Below, one piece after another: positions 24,477 through 36,364 of a stretch of 64,000 bases of DNA. The stretch covers positions 2,977,455 through 3,041,454 of the forward strand of contig OZ026559.1 in assembly GCA_964020155.1 (NCBI GenBank), written 5' to 3'. How positions within the stretch are numbered: position 1 is the first letter of the stretch; each line of letters starts with the position of its first letter. The stretch is from Chondrilla cf. caribensis. Its lineage: Eukaryota; Porifera; Demospongiae; Chondrillida; Chondrillidae. The translations under genes were made by a program, and so were the position numbers. Under the pieces are notes generated by a model. That model worked only from the letters and a program-made list of their open reading frames with translations. It was not told the origin of the DNA and did no database searches.

Positions 24477-25201
24477 TATAGAGTGCTGAAGAGTTATAAT
24501 GACCTTTACAAAGTTTGAGGTGGGTATGTATTTTATTTGTTGATTTGTCTATTTTACTCCACTTCCCATTTACAGTACCTGTATAGAGTTGCATGGGGGG
24601 ATTATATTATTGCTGTCAAATATTGTGAATTTCTAGCTACTTCAAAAGAAATTTACAATCTAGCTATTATTTCAAAGGCTGCTTTAAATTAGTAGATTGT
24701 TCTAAAATTCGGAGCATTTTTTTTTGAATTATGACTTCCTACTTGAGCTTGCCTACAATTCATGAACTAAAACCGTTTTGAGCACAGATAGAATGTACAA
24801 TGTTACGATCGACAGAAGTAGAGGGTAACTTGGGACATGGGTTAACTTGGAATTAATGACCTTTTAAGGATTTATCAATACTAGTCATGTTTATGTTATT
24901 TAAGACAGGTTTTTAACATCAATATCTCAGAACTCTCCTCCTTAGCTCAATATCAACTATCTAAAGAAACACTAAAGTAGTATGTCATTGAGTTACCCTA
25001 TTCTACTCTGTATCATTCATATCAGCCATATACTTTGTTTTGGTAGTAACTGAATGGTTCACTTCATCGAAAGGGTGACAAGAGTTCATTATCCTATAAT
25101 ATGTCACGCACTGTAGTTGTCGTAACATACACTTTTTGGTACAAACTAACTGATAGTTTTCAATTGCTACACAAGAGTAGACACTTCTGCTATTGGTGAT
25201 A

Positions 25202-25879
25202 GAGTTTATGCGTTTGACGTCACAGTTACGTAACATGACGCAATGAGTGGCAAGAAACGGTACCATTACATCATAGATACTCTACCTACGTACGGTTGCG
25301 TAGTATATAGAGTATCTATGATTACATACTGTAGAATAGGAACTTCTTATTGATAAGGACCTGTTGTGCCGTAGGACTCTCGAGTCGATACCGATTTTAG
25401 CCTTATCATTCAGTTAAAGAATACTGGTGCCTCTGATCGTGAATAGGCTCTTCTCGGCGACCTATGATAGAATTAGCATTAAAAGAACGTACGTGACTGT
25501 TAAAAAGGAGCTCGGAGTAGAAATAATAAATGTGTCGGATCGAGGTACAATGGTTACGATGATTAACCTATCTGTATACCTACTACTCTTAACCACTTTA
25601 GAAGTGTCCGCGCTCTTTTTGAGCTTGAGTAGGCACCGTCTTTGTTAGTTTTTCGTTGCTGTTAGTCGGTCATAAACTCCATTGAACTCCATTTCAAGTC
25701 ATTCATGCCTTTACATCCATTTTTCATTCCGTAGTAGCTTTTAAAATGCTTGGAAAGAGTTTATTCCGTCCATACGATCGTCGAATTCGCCTTTTCCATA
25801 TTCCAGTGTGTACTTTCTTGACACTCAAGATGGCGGAACATGGAAAATGACGTCATAATGATTGCGCAAACGCATAAAC
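25202..25879. mobile_element. 678-bp TA-target inverted-repeat element
   Basis: Inserted into the B1 intron at a TA. The empty site is visible in unit B2 (GGTGATATTGTAGTGC) and in type-A units. Ends are GAGTTTATGCGTTTGACGTC... and ...GCGCAAACGCATAAAC, each flanked by TA. Inside is a second short inverted repeat (ATAGATACTC.../...GAGTATCTAT near 25281-25320). There is no recognisable transposase. The termini match the tiny palindrome at 5466-5508. Confidence 0.6.
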
Positions 25880-26077
25880 TATTGTGTAGTGCAACCATGT
25901 AGATTGTCTTACGCAAATTTCATATTCAGTTTCAAGAGATTGCTTACCCTAAGTTTTATCCTCTGTAGGTTCGCCATCAGGCCTAGGATGGATTTAAAAC
26001 ATTCTTGAATAATCAACAAACAATACAAAGTACTAAAATCTGTTTATAATCAGGAAGAATCAATAGCAACTGCTGAA

Positions 26078-26683
26078 ATGGGCTTGAAGTCACTTTCTGT
26101 TATCTTATGGCTGAGTGTTCTTACCTACACAAATACTGCAATGCCAACATTCCGAGCTGATCTTACCGATGGAACCAATTACATGAAGTATAATTCTGAT
26201 ATTACTTGGTACAAAGATCTCTAGGATCCCGAACCTGCAGCTGGACTCTGTGATATGCAAGGAATAATACGCATCCCCTTTTAGTTCCACCTCATGCTAC
26301 TGGGTTGAGTTCACTTTCAATAATGAGGAGCCATCGTGTTTCAACTTTCACTTTAGCAATGGTTGCGGAGATGGATGGGGAGGGACATCTAAATGCTACG
26401 AAGTACACAGCCATAGGAGGAAAGTCGTTGTCTATCCGAAAACAGGAACTGGAGGTAGTAGCACATTACCTGATATCATTACTTCCATTACATTATAATG
26501 ATGTTAAAATTGAATCCGGTTCTGTTGAAGTCATCAATGGTAATTTTATGGAAAGAAATGTTGACCAATCCACTTTGCACCTGGTAATGTGTATTTGAGC
26601 ATGAATCGTGTCTTCGACTTCACATGTTACCCTAATCCTGTGTGGGAACTGGATTATGCAGTGTCAGGATGTACACTTGCTGA
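26078..26683 (+). pseudogene. 201-aa secreted protein pseudogene (unit B1)
   Basis: Clearly homologous over the full length to the intact copies. Codon 49 (Tyr/His in other copies) is TAG at 26222-26224. There is a one-base insertion in CATCCCCTTTTAGTTCC, an insertion in the TCCATTACATTATAATGATG stretch, a four-base loss in the STLFAP region and a loss in CCTAATCC-TGTGTGGG. The splice donor after the stop and the 3' exon (AATAAA 27157) persist. Its closest coding relative in the window is the B2 copy (shared GTTGAAGTCATCAATGGTAA). Confidence 0.9.
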
Positions 26684-27589
26684 GGTAAGTAAATTTCTTA
26701 TCTTATAATTTACTGGTATACATTGCAAGCTTATGGGACCATGTCTTACACTGGTATACATCACTAGAAACATACCTAGATAACAAGCTTATGGGACTAT
26801 GTGCTTACATTTTGTAATAGAAAAATACAGGTCAAACCACATCATTGTTTGAATAAGGGAATAGCAGTGTCTTACAGACAAACATCCTGTACAAAAAACA
26901 GCATAGCTGAAGTATAACTACTATACATGGTTGGAGATTAATGTAGTGGAAATATGCATGATTTCGTGTGTGGTGGTTTCATAGAAATTGTCCTTTTACA
27001 TAAGTTACAATAGACAATATACATATTATTTCAACTATATTAGTAGTAAATATTATTGCGTTCAGTTCAAAGTATTATCATCAGTACACATGTATTGACG
27101 TAGTTCTGTGTACCTTTTAATCTTTATTTTATGCTTTTAAATTACAGGAAATCATCAATAAATCTATTAACGCTGAATACAAGAAACTATTTTAACAAAG
27201 TACTCTTACAAAACATTATTTTATTAGTATTAGACTCAGAGTAATGTTTTTCAATAGGTTTTATTAAAATAGCTGAAAATTGATTTTCAATTCATTTATT
27301 ATTAAGACTCTGTCAGTGGATTTTATCTCAATTAATATTTCAAAATCCTAACATTGATGCTCCAACAGATGCATTGGAATTCCACAATGCTCATTTAATA
27401 TTTCCATGACAGTGGATAACACCCTTCAAGGTTAATATGAAGTATAAAGTTACCCTCAAGAAATGATCATGGTCATTTTCCCATATTATATATAAGGGTA
27501 TTGCGTTCATCACCCAGGACTCACAAACTGGCTCCAATCAGTTCAGCCATATTATTTATCCTCAATCTACATAATATAATTTTTCAATA

Positions 27590-28095
27590 TTAAATATTAC
27601 TCTCCCATACATTGTAAAATATATTAAGCACCTTTAATTGTAGATAGAGTTACAGTTGAGCCATGGAGTTGGGAATTGTTTCATAATTTAGTGTACATCC
27701 CCAGTCAGATCTGGTATACATATCAGGTTGACACACCCACTTTCCCATGAGCTATTCAAAAAGGTGCTTAACGTTTCTATTCTCCTATACTCTCCCATGC
27801 ATTGTAAAATATATTAAGCACCTTTAATTGTAGATAGAGTTACAGTTGAGCTATGGAGTTGGGAATTGTTTCATAATTTAGTTTACATCCCCAGCCAGAT
27901 CTGGTGGAAATATCAGGTTGACACGCCCACTCTCCCATGAGCTATTCACAAAGGTGCTTAACGTTTCTATTCACCTATACTCTCCATACATTGTAAAATA
28001 TATTAAGCACCTCCGAATGTAGATAGAGATACAGTTGTGCCATGGAGTTGGGAATTGTTTCATAATTTAGTTTACATCCCCAGCCATATCTATAT
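27590..28095 (+). repeat. ~195-bp tandem satellite, array 3
   Basis: Two and a half near-identical repeats of a variant of the ~190-bp satellite (CTCTCCCATACATTGTAAAATA...GGAGTTGGGAATTGTTTCAT...ATCAGGTTGACAC). It ends abruptly at 28095, where unit-3 sequence starts in the middle of intron 1. Confidence 0.85.
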
Positions 28096-29001
28096 AGTAT
28101 GCATATTTGTCTCTTTTTCGGCGAGGATTATTCCTATTTTAGTCTTATTTTCATTTACTGTAATTGTACAAAGTAACATGGGAAAATTTATATAATATAA
28201 TTCTTGTCAAATATTGTACATTTTTACTTGGAAAGAAATACAATCTATTATTCCAAAGGCTATTTAGTAGATTGTTCTGAAATTCAAGGCAATATTTGTG
28301 AATTATTGTTAATGACTTCCTAATCGCCTACAATTCATTGACTAAAACTTTTGTGAGTACAGGTAGAATGTAAAGAATTAAGATGGATAGAAGTAGAGGG
28401 TAACTTGGAACGTGGTAACTTTTGATAATTTATAACCTTGAAGACTCTTAGAGTTTTATCGATACTAATTCTGTTATTAAAACAGATAATCTATTTCAAT
28501 ATTGCAATCCTCCTTAGCTCAATATCAACTATCGTAAGAACCCCCCAGGCAGTATTAGTAACCCTATTCTATTCTGTATAATTCAGATCAACCGTATACT
28601 TTGTTTCGGTAGGAAATAAATGGTTCACTTCATCAAAATAGTGACGAGTCCATTATTCTATAATATGTCACGCACTGTAGTTGTCGTAACATACACTTTT
28701 TGGCACGAATTAACTGATAGTTTCTAATTGTTACACGAGAGTAGACACTTCCATTATTGGTGATAATATAGTGCAACCATGTAGACTGTCTTCCGCAGGT
28801 GGTCAGGTAGCTTGTTCTGGGTCTTCTGAGGAAGCCATTCCAAACTTTATCTTCAGTGTCACTAGATTGGTTACTCTATGGTATATCCTCTGTAGGTTCA
28901 TCTTCAGTCCTTGGGAGGATTTAAAGATAATAATAATCAACTTCCAATACGAAATACTAAAGTCTGCTTAGAATCCAAAAGAATCATTAGCAACTGCTGA
29001 A

Positions 29002-29607
29002 ATGGGCTTGAAGTCACTTTCTGCTATCTTGTGGCTGAGTGTTCTTACCTACATAACCACTGCAATGCCGACATTCCGAGCTGATCTTACCGATGGAAGC
29101 TATTTCATCAAGTCCAATTCTGATATCACTTGGTACAAAGATCTCTACGATCCTGACCCTGCAGGTGGATCCTGTGACATGCAAGGAATAATACGCATCC
29201 CCTTTAGTTCCACCTCATGCTACCGGGTTGAGTTCACTTTCAATAATGAGGAGCCATTTCGGTTCAACTTTCACTTTAGCAATGGTTGTGGAGATGGATG
29301 GGGAGGGACGCCTAACTGCTACGAAGTGCACAGCAAAAAAAGGAAAGTCCTTGTCTTCCCCAAAACGGGAACTGGAAGTAAAACCGAATTACCTGATATC
29401 ATTACTTCCGATACTGATGTTAAAATTGAATCCGGTTCTGTGACAGTCATTAATGGTGATGGTGTGAGAAAAACTGTTGACCATTCTACTCTCTTTGCAC
29501 CTGGTAATGTGTATTTGAGCATGAATCGTGTCTACGACCTCACACGCTATCTTAATCCCCCACGTGTGGGAACTGGATTATGCAGTGTCAGGATCTACAC
29601 TTGCTGA
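29002..29607 (+). CDS. Secreted six-cysteine 201-aa protein, copy 3
   Basis: Intact 201-aa ORF with signal peptide, six conserved cysteines and the GCGDGWGG loop. It differs from copy 1 only at residues 8 (A for V), 18 (I for T) and 169 (N for D), plus a silent change. The upstream intron is present but the TATA box and leader exon of the other copies are missing, because satellite DNA abuts at 28095. Expression would therefore need another promoter. The donor after the stop and the 3' UTR exon (30032, AATAAA 30041) are present. A very recent duplicate or gene-conversion product. Confidence 0.8.
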   Translation: MGLKSLSAILWLSVLTYITTAMPTFRADLTDGSYFIKSNSDITWYKDLYDPDPAGGSCDMQGIIRIPFSSTSCYRVEFTFNNEEPFRFNFHFSNGCGDGWGGTPNCYEVHSKKRKVLVFPKTGTGSKTELPDIITSDTDVKIESGSVTVINGDGVRKTVDHSTLFAPGNVYLSMNRVYDLTRYLNPPRVGTGLCSVRIYTC

Positions 29608-31064
29608 GGTAAGTAAATTTCTTATCTTTTACTGGTATACATTACTAGATAATAAGCTTATGCAACCAGGTACCTAAATTTTGCAAAGAAAAATACAGGT
29701 CAAACCACATCATTTTTTGAATTATAAGGGAACAGCAATGTCTTACAAAAGAAGATCCTGTACAAAATACCAGCATAGTTGAAATACAATGCCCAGCATG
29801 GTTGGAGAATAATATAATGTAATGGGAATACGCATGATTAATTTTGGTGTGTGCTGGTTTCATAGAAAAAGTGTCCTCTAAGATATGTTACAATAGACAA
29901 AATACTATTTATTTCAACTACATTAGTAGTAAATATTATTGCGTTCAGTGCAAAGGTGCATATTATAACAGTACACATGCATGTACGTAGTTCTGTGTAC
30001 CTTTTATCTTTCTTCAATTTATGCATTGCAGGAAATCATCAATAAATCTACTTAAGCTGAATTCAAGGAATAATTTTAACAAAGTGCTCTTATACAACAT
30101 TGTTTTATTTGTATTAGGCTCAGATTAATGTTTTCAATAGGTCTTATTATAACAGCTGAATTTTAATTTCCAATTCACTTATTATTTTGGCACTGTCAGT
30201 AGATTTTATCTTAATCTTTCAAAATCCTAACATTAATGCTCTAACAGATGCATTGGAATTTCACAATGTTCAATTGAAATTTCCATTACAGTGGATAACT
30301 CTAGCTGCTTCAAGGTTTAAGTGAAGTATAAAGTCACCCTCAAGAACGTATTATGTGATTTTCTGATATTATTAGGGTATTGCATTTATCATGTCATGCC
30401 CAAACCAGGGTCTAATCACTCCATTCATATTAATTTTATCTTCAATATAGGATATAATGTAAAATTGGCACTCACTCTATGTAGGTCTGTGTGATGAAAG
30501 AGACAAAATAAGATTGTGAATATGTCATTTTTATTTTAGGTTCTATTCTCGATTATATTGAATTATAGGAACAGTTTCAATAATTATAATAAAATAACTA
30601 ATAATAACTATGTCCCTATAAATACAATTGTGCTATCATCAATGGCATAATATGTAACTGTTCAGGGTGAATATTATAATTGAACATACTCCAGCAGGTA
30701 TAATCCTCATAATTGTGATTTTCCACCCTTCTCTATAGATTATTCCAACATAATAAACTACTAATCAGCATCAATAGCAAAATTTGCATCATGTCGATTG
30801 ACTTAGAACTCCCTCTCCCCAAGCTAGTGTACTGTGATTGGCTACTCATGAAGACTACCTCACCACGATGCTTCAAGTTCACACATTGACTTATTATATC
30901 ATGCTATAGTTATTAAAATTAGAATCTCTTTATGGTTTAGTACAGTTCGGACAGTTTTTAACAAAACATTAATATTATACACGGGAGACTGCCTTTAAGA
31001 AGAAACTCCTATCACTCACATCAAGAGAGTTTTATTGCGAGAGTGCAAGTTTGGCATGCATGGA

Positions 31065-31213
31065 AATAGGGTGAGGTTTAGGACTATTGTTTTGCCCACT
31101 GTAAATGCAATTTTATCAGAAGCAATAATTACCCAGTGCAAAGTTTCACCCTTCTTGGGCTTCATCAGACATTTACTGTGTGCAAAACAATAGTCCTAAT
31201 AAACCTCAACCTA
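31065..31213. repeat. Fold-back (hairpin) element, copy 3
   Basis: Same inverted-repeat element as at 13913, 22361 and 40304, with GAGGTTTAGGACTATTG and CAATAGTCCTAATAAACCTC arms. Confidence 0.7.
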
Positions 31214-32283
31214 TCAAGAGAATTGTCAAGTAGTTGTAAACATTGTCCTTGCTATAATCAGTGGATAGTTTACATTATATTTGCATGCACATGCATCTAC
31301 ACACACACATGTCTATAATTCATATAATAACAGTGAATTCTAGTGATCAGCCAAAATTTCCTTTACTCAGTCCCATGTTGTACTCAATAGAGAGGTACCA
31401 TTATACAAAACTCTGTATCCTAGTCTCAAAGTGTCCTCAATGGACAGGTTCTATCATATGCATACACAACCAAACACACACACATGCACGCATATGCATG
31501 CACACACAGCACACACACTCATGTAGAATCTCATACATACACATAATTACGATCTTAATTCTGTTCTCAGCATGTTTTCCAGAGATGAAGGAGACTGAAA
31601 TTTATTTTGGTGTGTTGGAATGGTCAACATGACACAGAGCATTTTATCATAATAATGTTATGGTGGTGAACTGTACTCACCTCATCACGTCCATGTGCAT
31701 TAGTATTCAATAGATTTTCAGAGATAATTTTCGTATACATATCAAAGTAGATCTAGATGTACATGACATTGTATGTAGCATTGTTTAATCATATTTTATT
31801 ATTAAATATCATAAATTTAATTTATTATTAATAATGTTTGTGTATTTTTCAAATTTGGCATTAACAGTACTAAGTTAAACATAATATTGCTAGTATTATA
31901 TAATGCAATACCTTAATAAATTCAAACATATTGTATTCCTAGCTATAATAATATTATAGCTATATATGCCATATTATATTAATCATGGTGATCATTAATT
32001 TAAGTGTTTGACTTCAATAAATCCTGGCATGTATCAGGTGGGTAACTATAATAAAGAGGTCCACAATATTATATACACATAAAATTATTAACGACTGTGT
32101 CAAATATATAATAATATATACTAATGAATAATAATTTAAAAAATAGTATAAGAATAGACATTATTAATTTTGCACAGTGCATGATTATCTAAAGAAGTGA
32201 ATTTTACCAAATTGTAATCAGTACAATTATAGATATATGGGATATTCAATCATAATAATTATAAAATGCTTGAATTCCGTCCC

Positions 32284-32285
<2 letters not shown>

Positions 32286-32348
<63 letters not shown>
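32286..32348. repeat. AT microsatellite
   Basis: Uninterrupted (AT)n of about 30 units, fused directly to satellite array 4. The corresponding place in unit 0 has AATGTATGTATAAATGCC instead. Confidence 0.95.
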
Positions 32349-32349
<1 letters not shown>

Positions 32350-32352
<3 letters not shown>

Positions 32353-33400
32353 AAATATCAGCTTGACATGTCCCACCTGCCATGAGCCACCCAAGGAGGT
32401 ATTTAGCATCTTATCCCTATTCCCTCCCATACATTGATAATAAGAATAGTATTATTTACAACTGAATAAACCTAGGTTCAAAGGCCCAGTATATGGAGAT
32501 GGGAAGTGTCTCAAAGTTTAGAACCCTTTACCAGCTATGTGTGAAAAAAATATCAGCTTGACACACCCCCTCTGCTATGAGGATTGAAATAAGCTGATTA
32601 AAATTTTACTTCCTATTCTCTCCCATACATTGATAATATTAACCACCTTCAAATAACCTAGGTTTACAGGCCACATATATGGAATGGGAGGTGTCTCAAA
32701 AGTTTAGATCACTTTACCAGCTATGTGTGGTAAAAATATCAGCTTGACACCGCCCCTCTGCCATGAGGTACACAATAAGATAATTAGAATTTTTATTCCT
32801 ATCTCTCCCATACATTGAGTAAATAATAACTACATCAGAACAAACCTAGGTTTACAGGCCACGTATATGGAGATGGGATTTATTTCAAAGTTTCGATCAA
32901 TTCAGTAGCTATGTGTGGAAAAAATATTACCTTGACACGCACCCTCTGCCATGAGATACGCAATGAGATAATCAAAATTTCTATTTCCTATTCTCTCTCA
33001 TACATTGATAATATTAAACATTTGCAAATTAACCCTGGGTGATAGACCATGAATATGGACATGGTAAGTGTTTCCAAGTTTAGATCTATTTACCAGCTAT
33101 GTGTAGACAAAATATCAGCTTGACACCACCCCTCTGCCATGAGATACTCAATAAGATATTATCATTACCATTTCCTATTCTCTCCCATACATTTATGATA
33201 TTAACAACCTTCAAATAAACCCTGGGTGACAGACCATGTATATGGACATGGGAAGTGTCTCAAAGTTCAGATCCCTTTACCAGCTGTGTTAAAAAAATAT
33301 CAACTTGTCATACCACCTCTGCCATGAGTTACGCAATAAGATAATCAGCATTTCTATTCCTATTCTCTCCCATATATTAAATATATTAACCACCTCATAT
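32350..33400 (+). repeat. ~190-bp tandem satellite, array 4
   Basis: About five and a half diverged copies of the same satellite as arrays 1 and 2, ending at ...ACCACCTCATATATATAG before an A/T-rich block that leads into the LINE fragment. Confidence 0.85.
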
Positions 33401-33609
33401 ATATAGAATCAACATAAAAATAAAAAAAATAATTTGACTGTTCAATAAACAAATAAATTAAATAAATTACACATGAATTGAGCATATACATATATACATA
33501 TTTTACAATTAAATAAAATAAATATAATATGTAATGTATATAAATTTACGATTATAACAGAGAAAAAGAAACAAGGAAAAAAAATAATAAATAAATAAAA
33601 TAATAATAG

Positions 33610-34008
33610 TTAAGGGTCCTCTCCAATGTGGGGAGAGGTTCCTAATATGGCCGCGGCATTACCCTGTTGGACAGCTACAGATATTTGTTGGAGTAGATAG
33701 GAACGGGCTTTCTCCTCCTTTGTCACTGACTTAACACGTTTAGCCACCTCCTTTTTAAATTCTCTAGCCTCAGGTCCGAAAACTCCAGTTGTTTCAATGG
33801 CCACTGGGACAAAATGGTGTAATTGAGATAAAGCTTCATACTTTTTTTTCTGTCTTTCTACAACTTCGGCTGCTGAACCAGCTTCTTTAGGTGCCAAGCC
33901 CACATTGGAGGCAGCGAAGGTGTCACAACAGGTAGCGTCCCATATTAATGTATGACCAGCCTTCCATGGGGCAATGGTAATTCCATCAGGTCGTTTACCG
34001 TCAGATCT
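33610..34008 (-). mobile_element. Non-LTR retrotransposon fragment (RT ORF C-terminus)
   Basis: A minus-strand frame beginning RSDGKRPDGITIAPWKAGHT and including LIWDATCCDTFA, VPVAIETTG, FGPEAREF and VQQGNAAAILGT, then a stop. This is the characteristic C-terminal tail of invertebrate LINE reverse-transcriptase polyproteins. The copy is 5'-truncated at AGATCTGACGG, where array-unit sequence (AAAGGTAGAGTTTGAG) resumes. Its 3' UTR runs through the A/T-rich 33410-33600 stretch and shares a TTTTCTCTGTTATA block with the 15375 insertion. The first residues of the longer open frame belong to the flank, not the element. No reverse-transcriptase core remains. Confidence 0.8.
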
Positions 34009-34598
34009 AAAAGGTAGAGTTTGAGAAATTCTCCTACTTATAACCAACATGCAACGTTGTTTTCTTCAAGTTTGCTTGAAGTGCTCGCAAACTAAAAAAA
34101 CAGCCAAATTATTCATCCAAATGTAATTAGATGCAATAAAATACACCCCAGTGTACAAGTAGATAAAATATTTACACTGGTAGATGTAATATATACATAA
34201 TATACAGCTACTTGGTAGGTATATTTTGCACATGAACACTGTTAGGTATAATTATACACATCGACATAGAACTCCCTTTCTCCGAACTAGTGTTCCGTGA
34301 TTGGCTACTTGTGAAGACTACCTCACCACTATGCTTCAAGTTCACTCACTGACATATAATAATCATGCTATAGTCATTAGAATAAAAACCAGCTAATTCT
34401 CTTTATGTTTCTTTGTTCTCCTCTGACAGTGGTTAATGAACAGATTTGTAGGATTTGGTAAAGTGTTGCTTTAAACACGATTCAACTTGGATACCGCTTT
34501 TGCTATAATATGTATATGTCAGTATCAGACATTAAATTACTTTTGAAATCCTATACTATACACTTTATATTGAATTATAGGAATAGTTTCAATAATAA

Positions 34599-35283
34599 CT
34601 AGTTCAGACAGAGTCTGCTGGTGCTCACGGAAGGGAGCTGAAAATGTATATACTGGTGATTAATGTCCATAAATTTATTTAAAATGGCTAGTAGGTTGGG
34701 TTAGGTATATTATTTAGACTGGCCTCCACAGTCTAAATAAGTTTACCTAACCTAACCTACTATGGCTACATCCACAACAGTAGGAACGCAACAGAAACAC
34801 GTAGAATCGCCAGCTTTCAGGCCAATGACGTCATACACAATTTTAATGTCTGCCAAAATGGATGTCACCATGCCTTCCAATATGACATTACGTCATCGAC
34901 ATCCCTATGTCGTTTGCGATGCTGATCCGTTGAAATACGTTCTTCAAAGTGGGGTGGACTTGACGGGATTCCCTGGCTTTTTGTTGGCGACCCGACTGTT
35001 CCCGCCGCCTACTCGGATCTTAGTCGAGACTTGAGGGGAGGATAAAGCTTCGGCCGGAAGACCTGCCTCGTTCGAGAGAGGAACGGTAGCCAGTCGAAGA
35101 CGGTCGAGTCGGGTAGACTCGGAGCCCCTCGCCCGTAAAATTGACCGACGGCGTTGCTGAAACGTTCGAGATTGTGCCCGAGCCCGGTCGAAGACCTTCT
35201 ACGAGGCCTTCATCGGCAAGAAGGCATCCGAATAGAAGGGAAAGCCGCTTTTCGCTTCTTCTCGCCCCAACTACGCTCGCCCC
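34599..35283. mobile_element. GC-rich insertion of unknown type in unit 3
   Basis: A 685-bp block with GC content far above its AT-rich surroundings (e.g. 35020-35280) interrupts a sequence that is continuous in unit 1 (TTTCAATAATAATAAAATG near 17910). Ends are CTAGTTCAG... and ...ACGCTCGCCCC, with AA repeated at the junction. It contains an internal hairpin (34689-34763). Short open frames at 34762-35034 and 35141-35344 are not recognised. A second block at 43780-44320 has the same end words and the same 2-bp junction. Confidence 0.5.
34689..34763. repeat. Hairpin with GGTTAGGT/ACCTAACC arms
   Basis: TAGTAGGTTGGGTTAGGTA...TATTTAGACT is followed, after a 9-bp loop, by AGTCTAAATA...TACCTAACCTAACCTACTA, arms of about 32 bp. 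It lies inside the GC-rich insertion. Confidence 0.75.
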
Positions 35284-35897
35284 AATAAAATGTGATCATA
35301 ACTATGCCCCTATAAATGCAATTGTGCTGTCATCATTTGCATAATATGTAACTGTTCAGGGTGATTATAATATAATTAAACACGTACCGGCATGTATAAT
35401 ATTTTAAACAGAAAATGCACTAAATATACTGTATATGCATATGCTGTACATATATCCCTCTCTATAATATCCATGTGCACAAGACTATTATTACTGTACT
35501 TGGACCTTTTAAAGGGCTAACCAGTACTATTGTACAATGACTCATAGCTATAATATCTCAATTAGTATTCAGAAAGATATTCCCACTACTATACTTTGCT
35601 TCAATAAAGAAATAGCAATATGTTTTAGTGCAGCCAACATCACAGAACTCATGATCACTCTCACCATTAGTAAACTCGTAGTTGCCAACCCTTGAAAACT
35701 TCCTTTATGGACACTTATGCATCTACACCTACATGCTGTGGCAAAAATGGCTCAACAAATATATGCAGGTTTAGAATGATCATTGATTGTGCTTGATAAA
35801 TAACTGGAAAGTATATGCTAGAACCTTGTTAAATATCATACTGCATTTAATGTAACATTTATTAAATAAATGTATTATAGTTTACTATTGCATTTTA

Positions 35898-36264
35898 GAC
35901 AACAAAAGTAGATCTCCTGGGTATCCCACTACGATCAGGTACGTTTCTGCAAATTGTTCACAAGACACACAGACACATATTAAGTGTGAGCCTGTGTGTC
36001 CATATCAATAACCAGATTGGTTTAAGTAACTCAATACTACAGGAAATTGAAGAAAGTGGCTTATCGAGTCTTCTACTTCCTTGTCTGCCATGCAAATGTG
36101 GCTATCTATACTGATTCTGGTTGCATTGACTCCTACAAGCACAGAAGGATTGTACACAGATGAGGAGATAAGGAACATCCTGGTGAAACATGCTATGCTG
36201 CTTTGGAGTTTTGGTGGAACATGGAAACGTATGGTGTCCTGTTAGTACTTCCGGCAAACAAACG
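35898..36264 (+). pseudogene. Truncated deaminase-like gene copy 4
   Basis: The best-preserved of the three broken copies. The ATG (36096) gives MWLSILILVALTPTSTEG, then LYTDEEIRNILVKHAML and LWSFGGTWK, matching residues 1-44 of the intact protein almost exactly. It shares with copy 1 a one-base deletion (GGAAACGTATGG for GGAAACAGTATGG), leading to a stop. The acceptor AG before the ATG is gone. Homology ends after GCAAACAAACGGACACAC, where the CA tract starts. Confidence 0.8.
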
Positions 36265-36364
36265 GACACACACATGCACACACACACACGCACACACACA
36301 CAAACACAAAAAGGTGTACACAAACACCCACGCACCCACGCACATACACACACACACACACACA

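Larger units (their letters stand above)
22740..27598 (+). repeat. Array unit B1 (diverged unit type)
   Basis: Colinear with 41530-46660 (unit B2). Shared pieces are a lead-in block, a CA tract, the TAGGGATGAC element, leader-exon sequence, intron with the antisense frame, the 201-aa coding exon and 3' flank. Compared with type-A units it lacks a deaminase 5' copy before the CA tract. The element sits between the TATA-like region and the leader donor. Confidence 0.7.
28098..35555 (+). repeat. Array unit 3 (lacks promoter and leader exon)
   Basis: Begins at GTATGCATATTTGTCTC, equivalent to position ~10930 of unit 1, immediately after the leader-exon donor. From 28098 to about 30000 it is almost identical to 10930-12840; past the 3' UTR exon the similarity falls. 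It continues with a fold-back element, satellite array 4, a LINE fragment and a GC-rich insertion. Confidence 0.7.

Noticed and set aside
34599..35283. Bacterial contamination because of high GC
   Set aside because: The block is embedded in array sequence with a clean 2-bp junction and has a sister insertion in unit B2, so a genomic insertion is more likely than a misassembly, although this is not proved.
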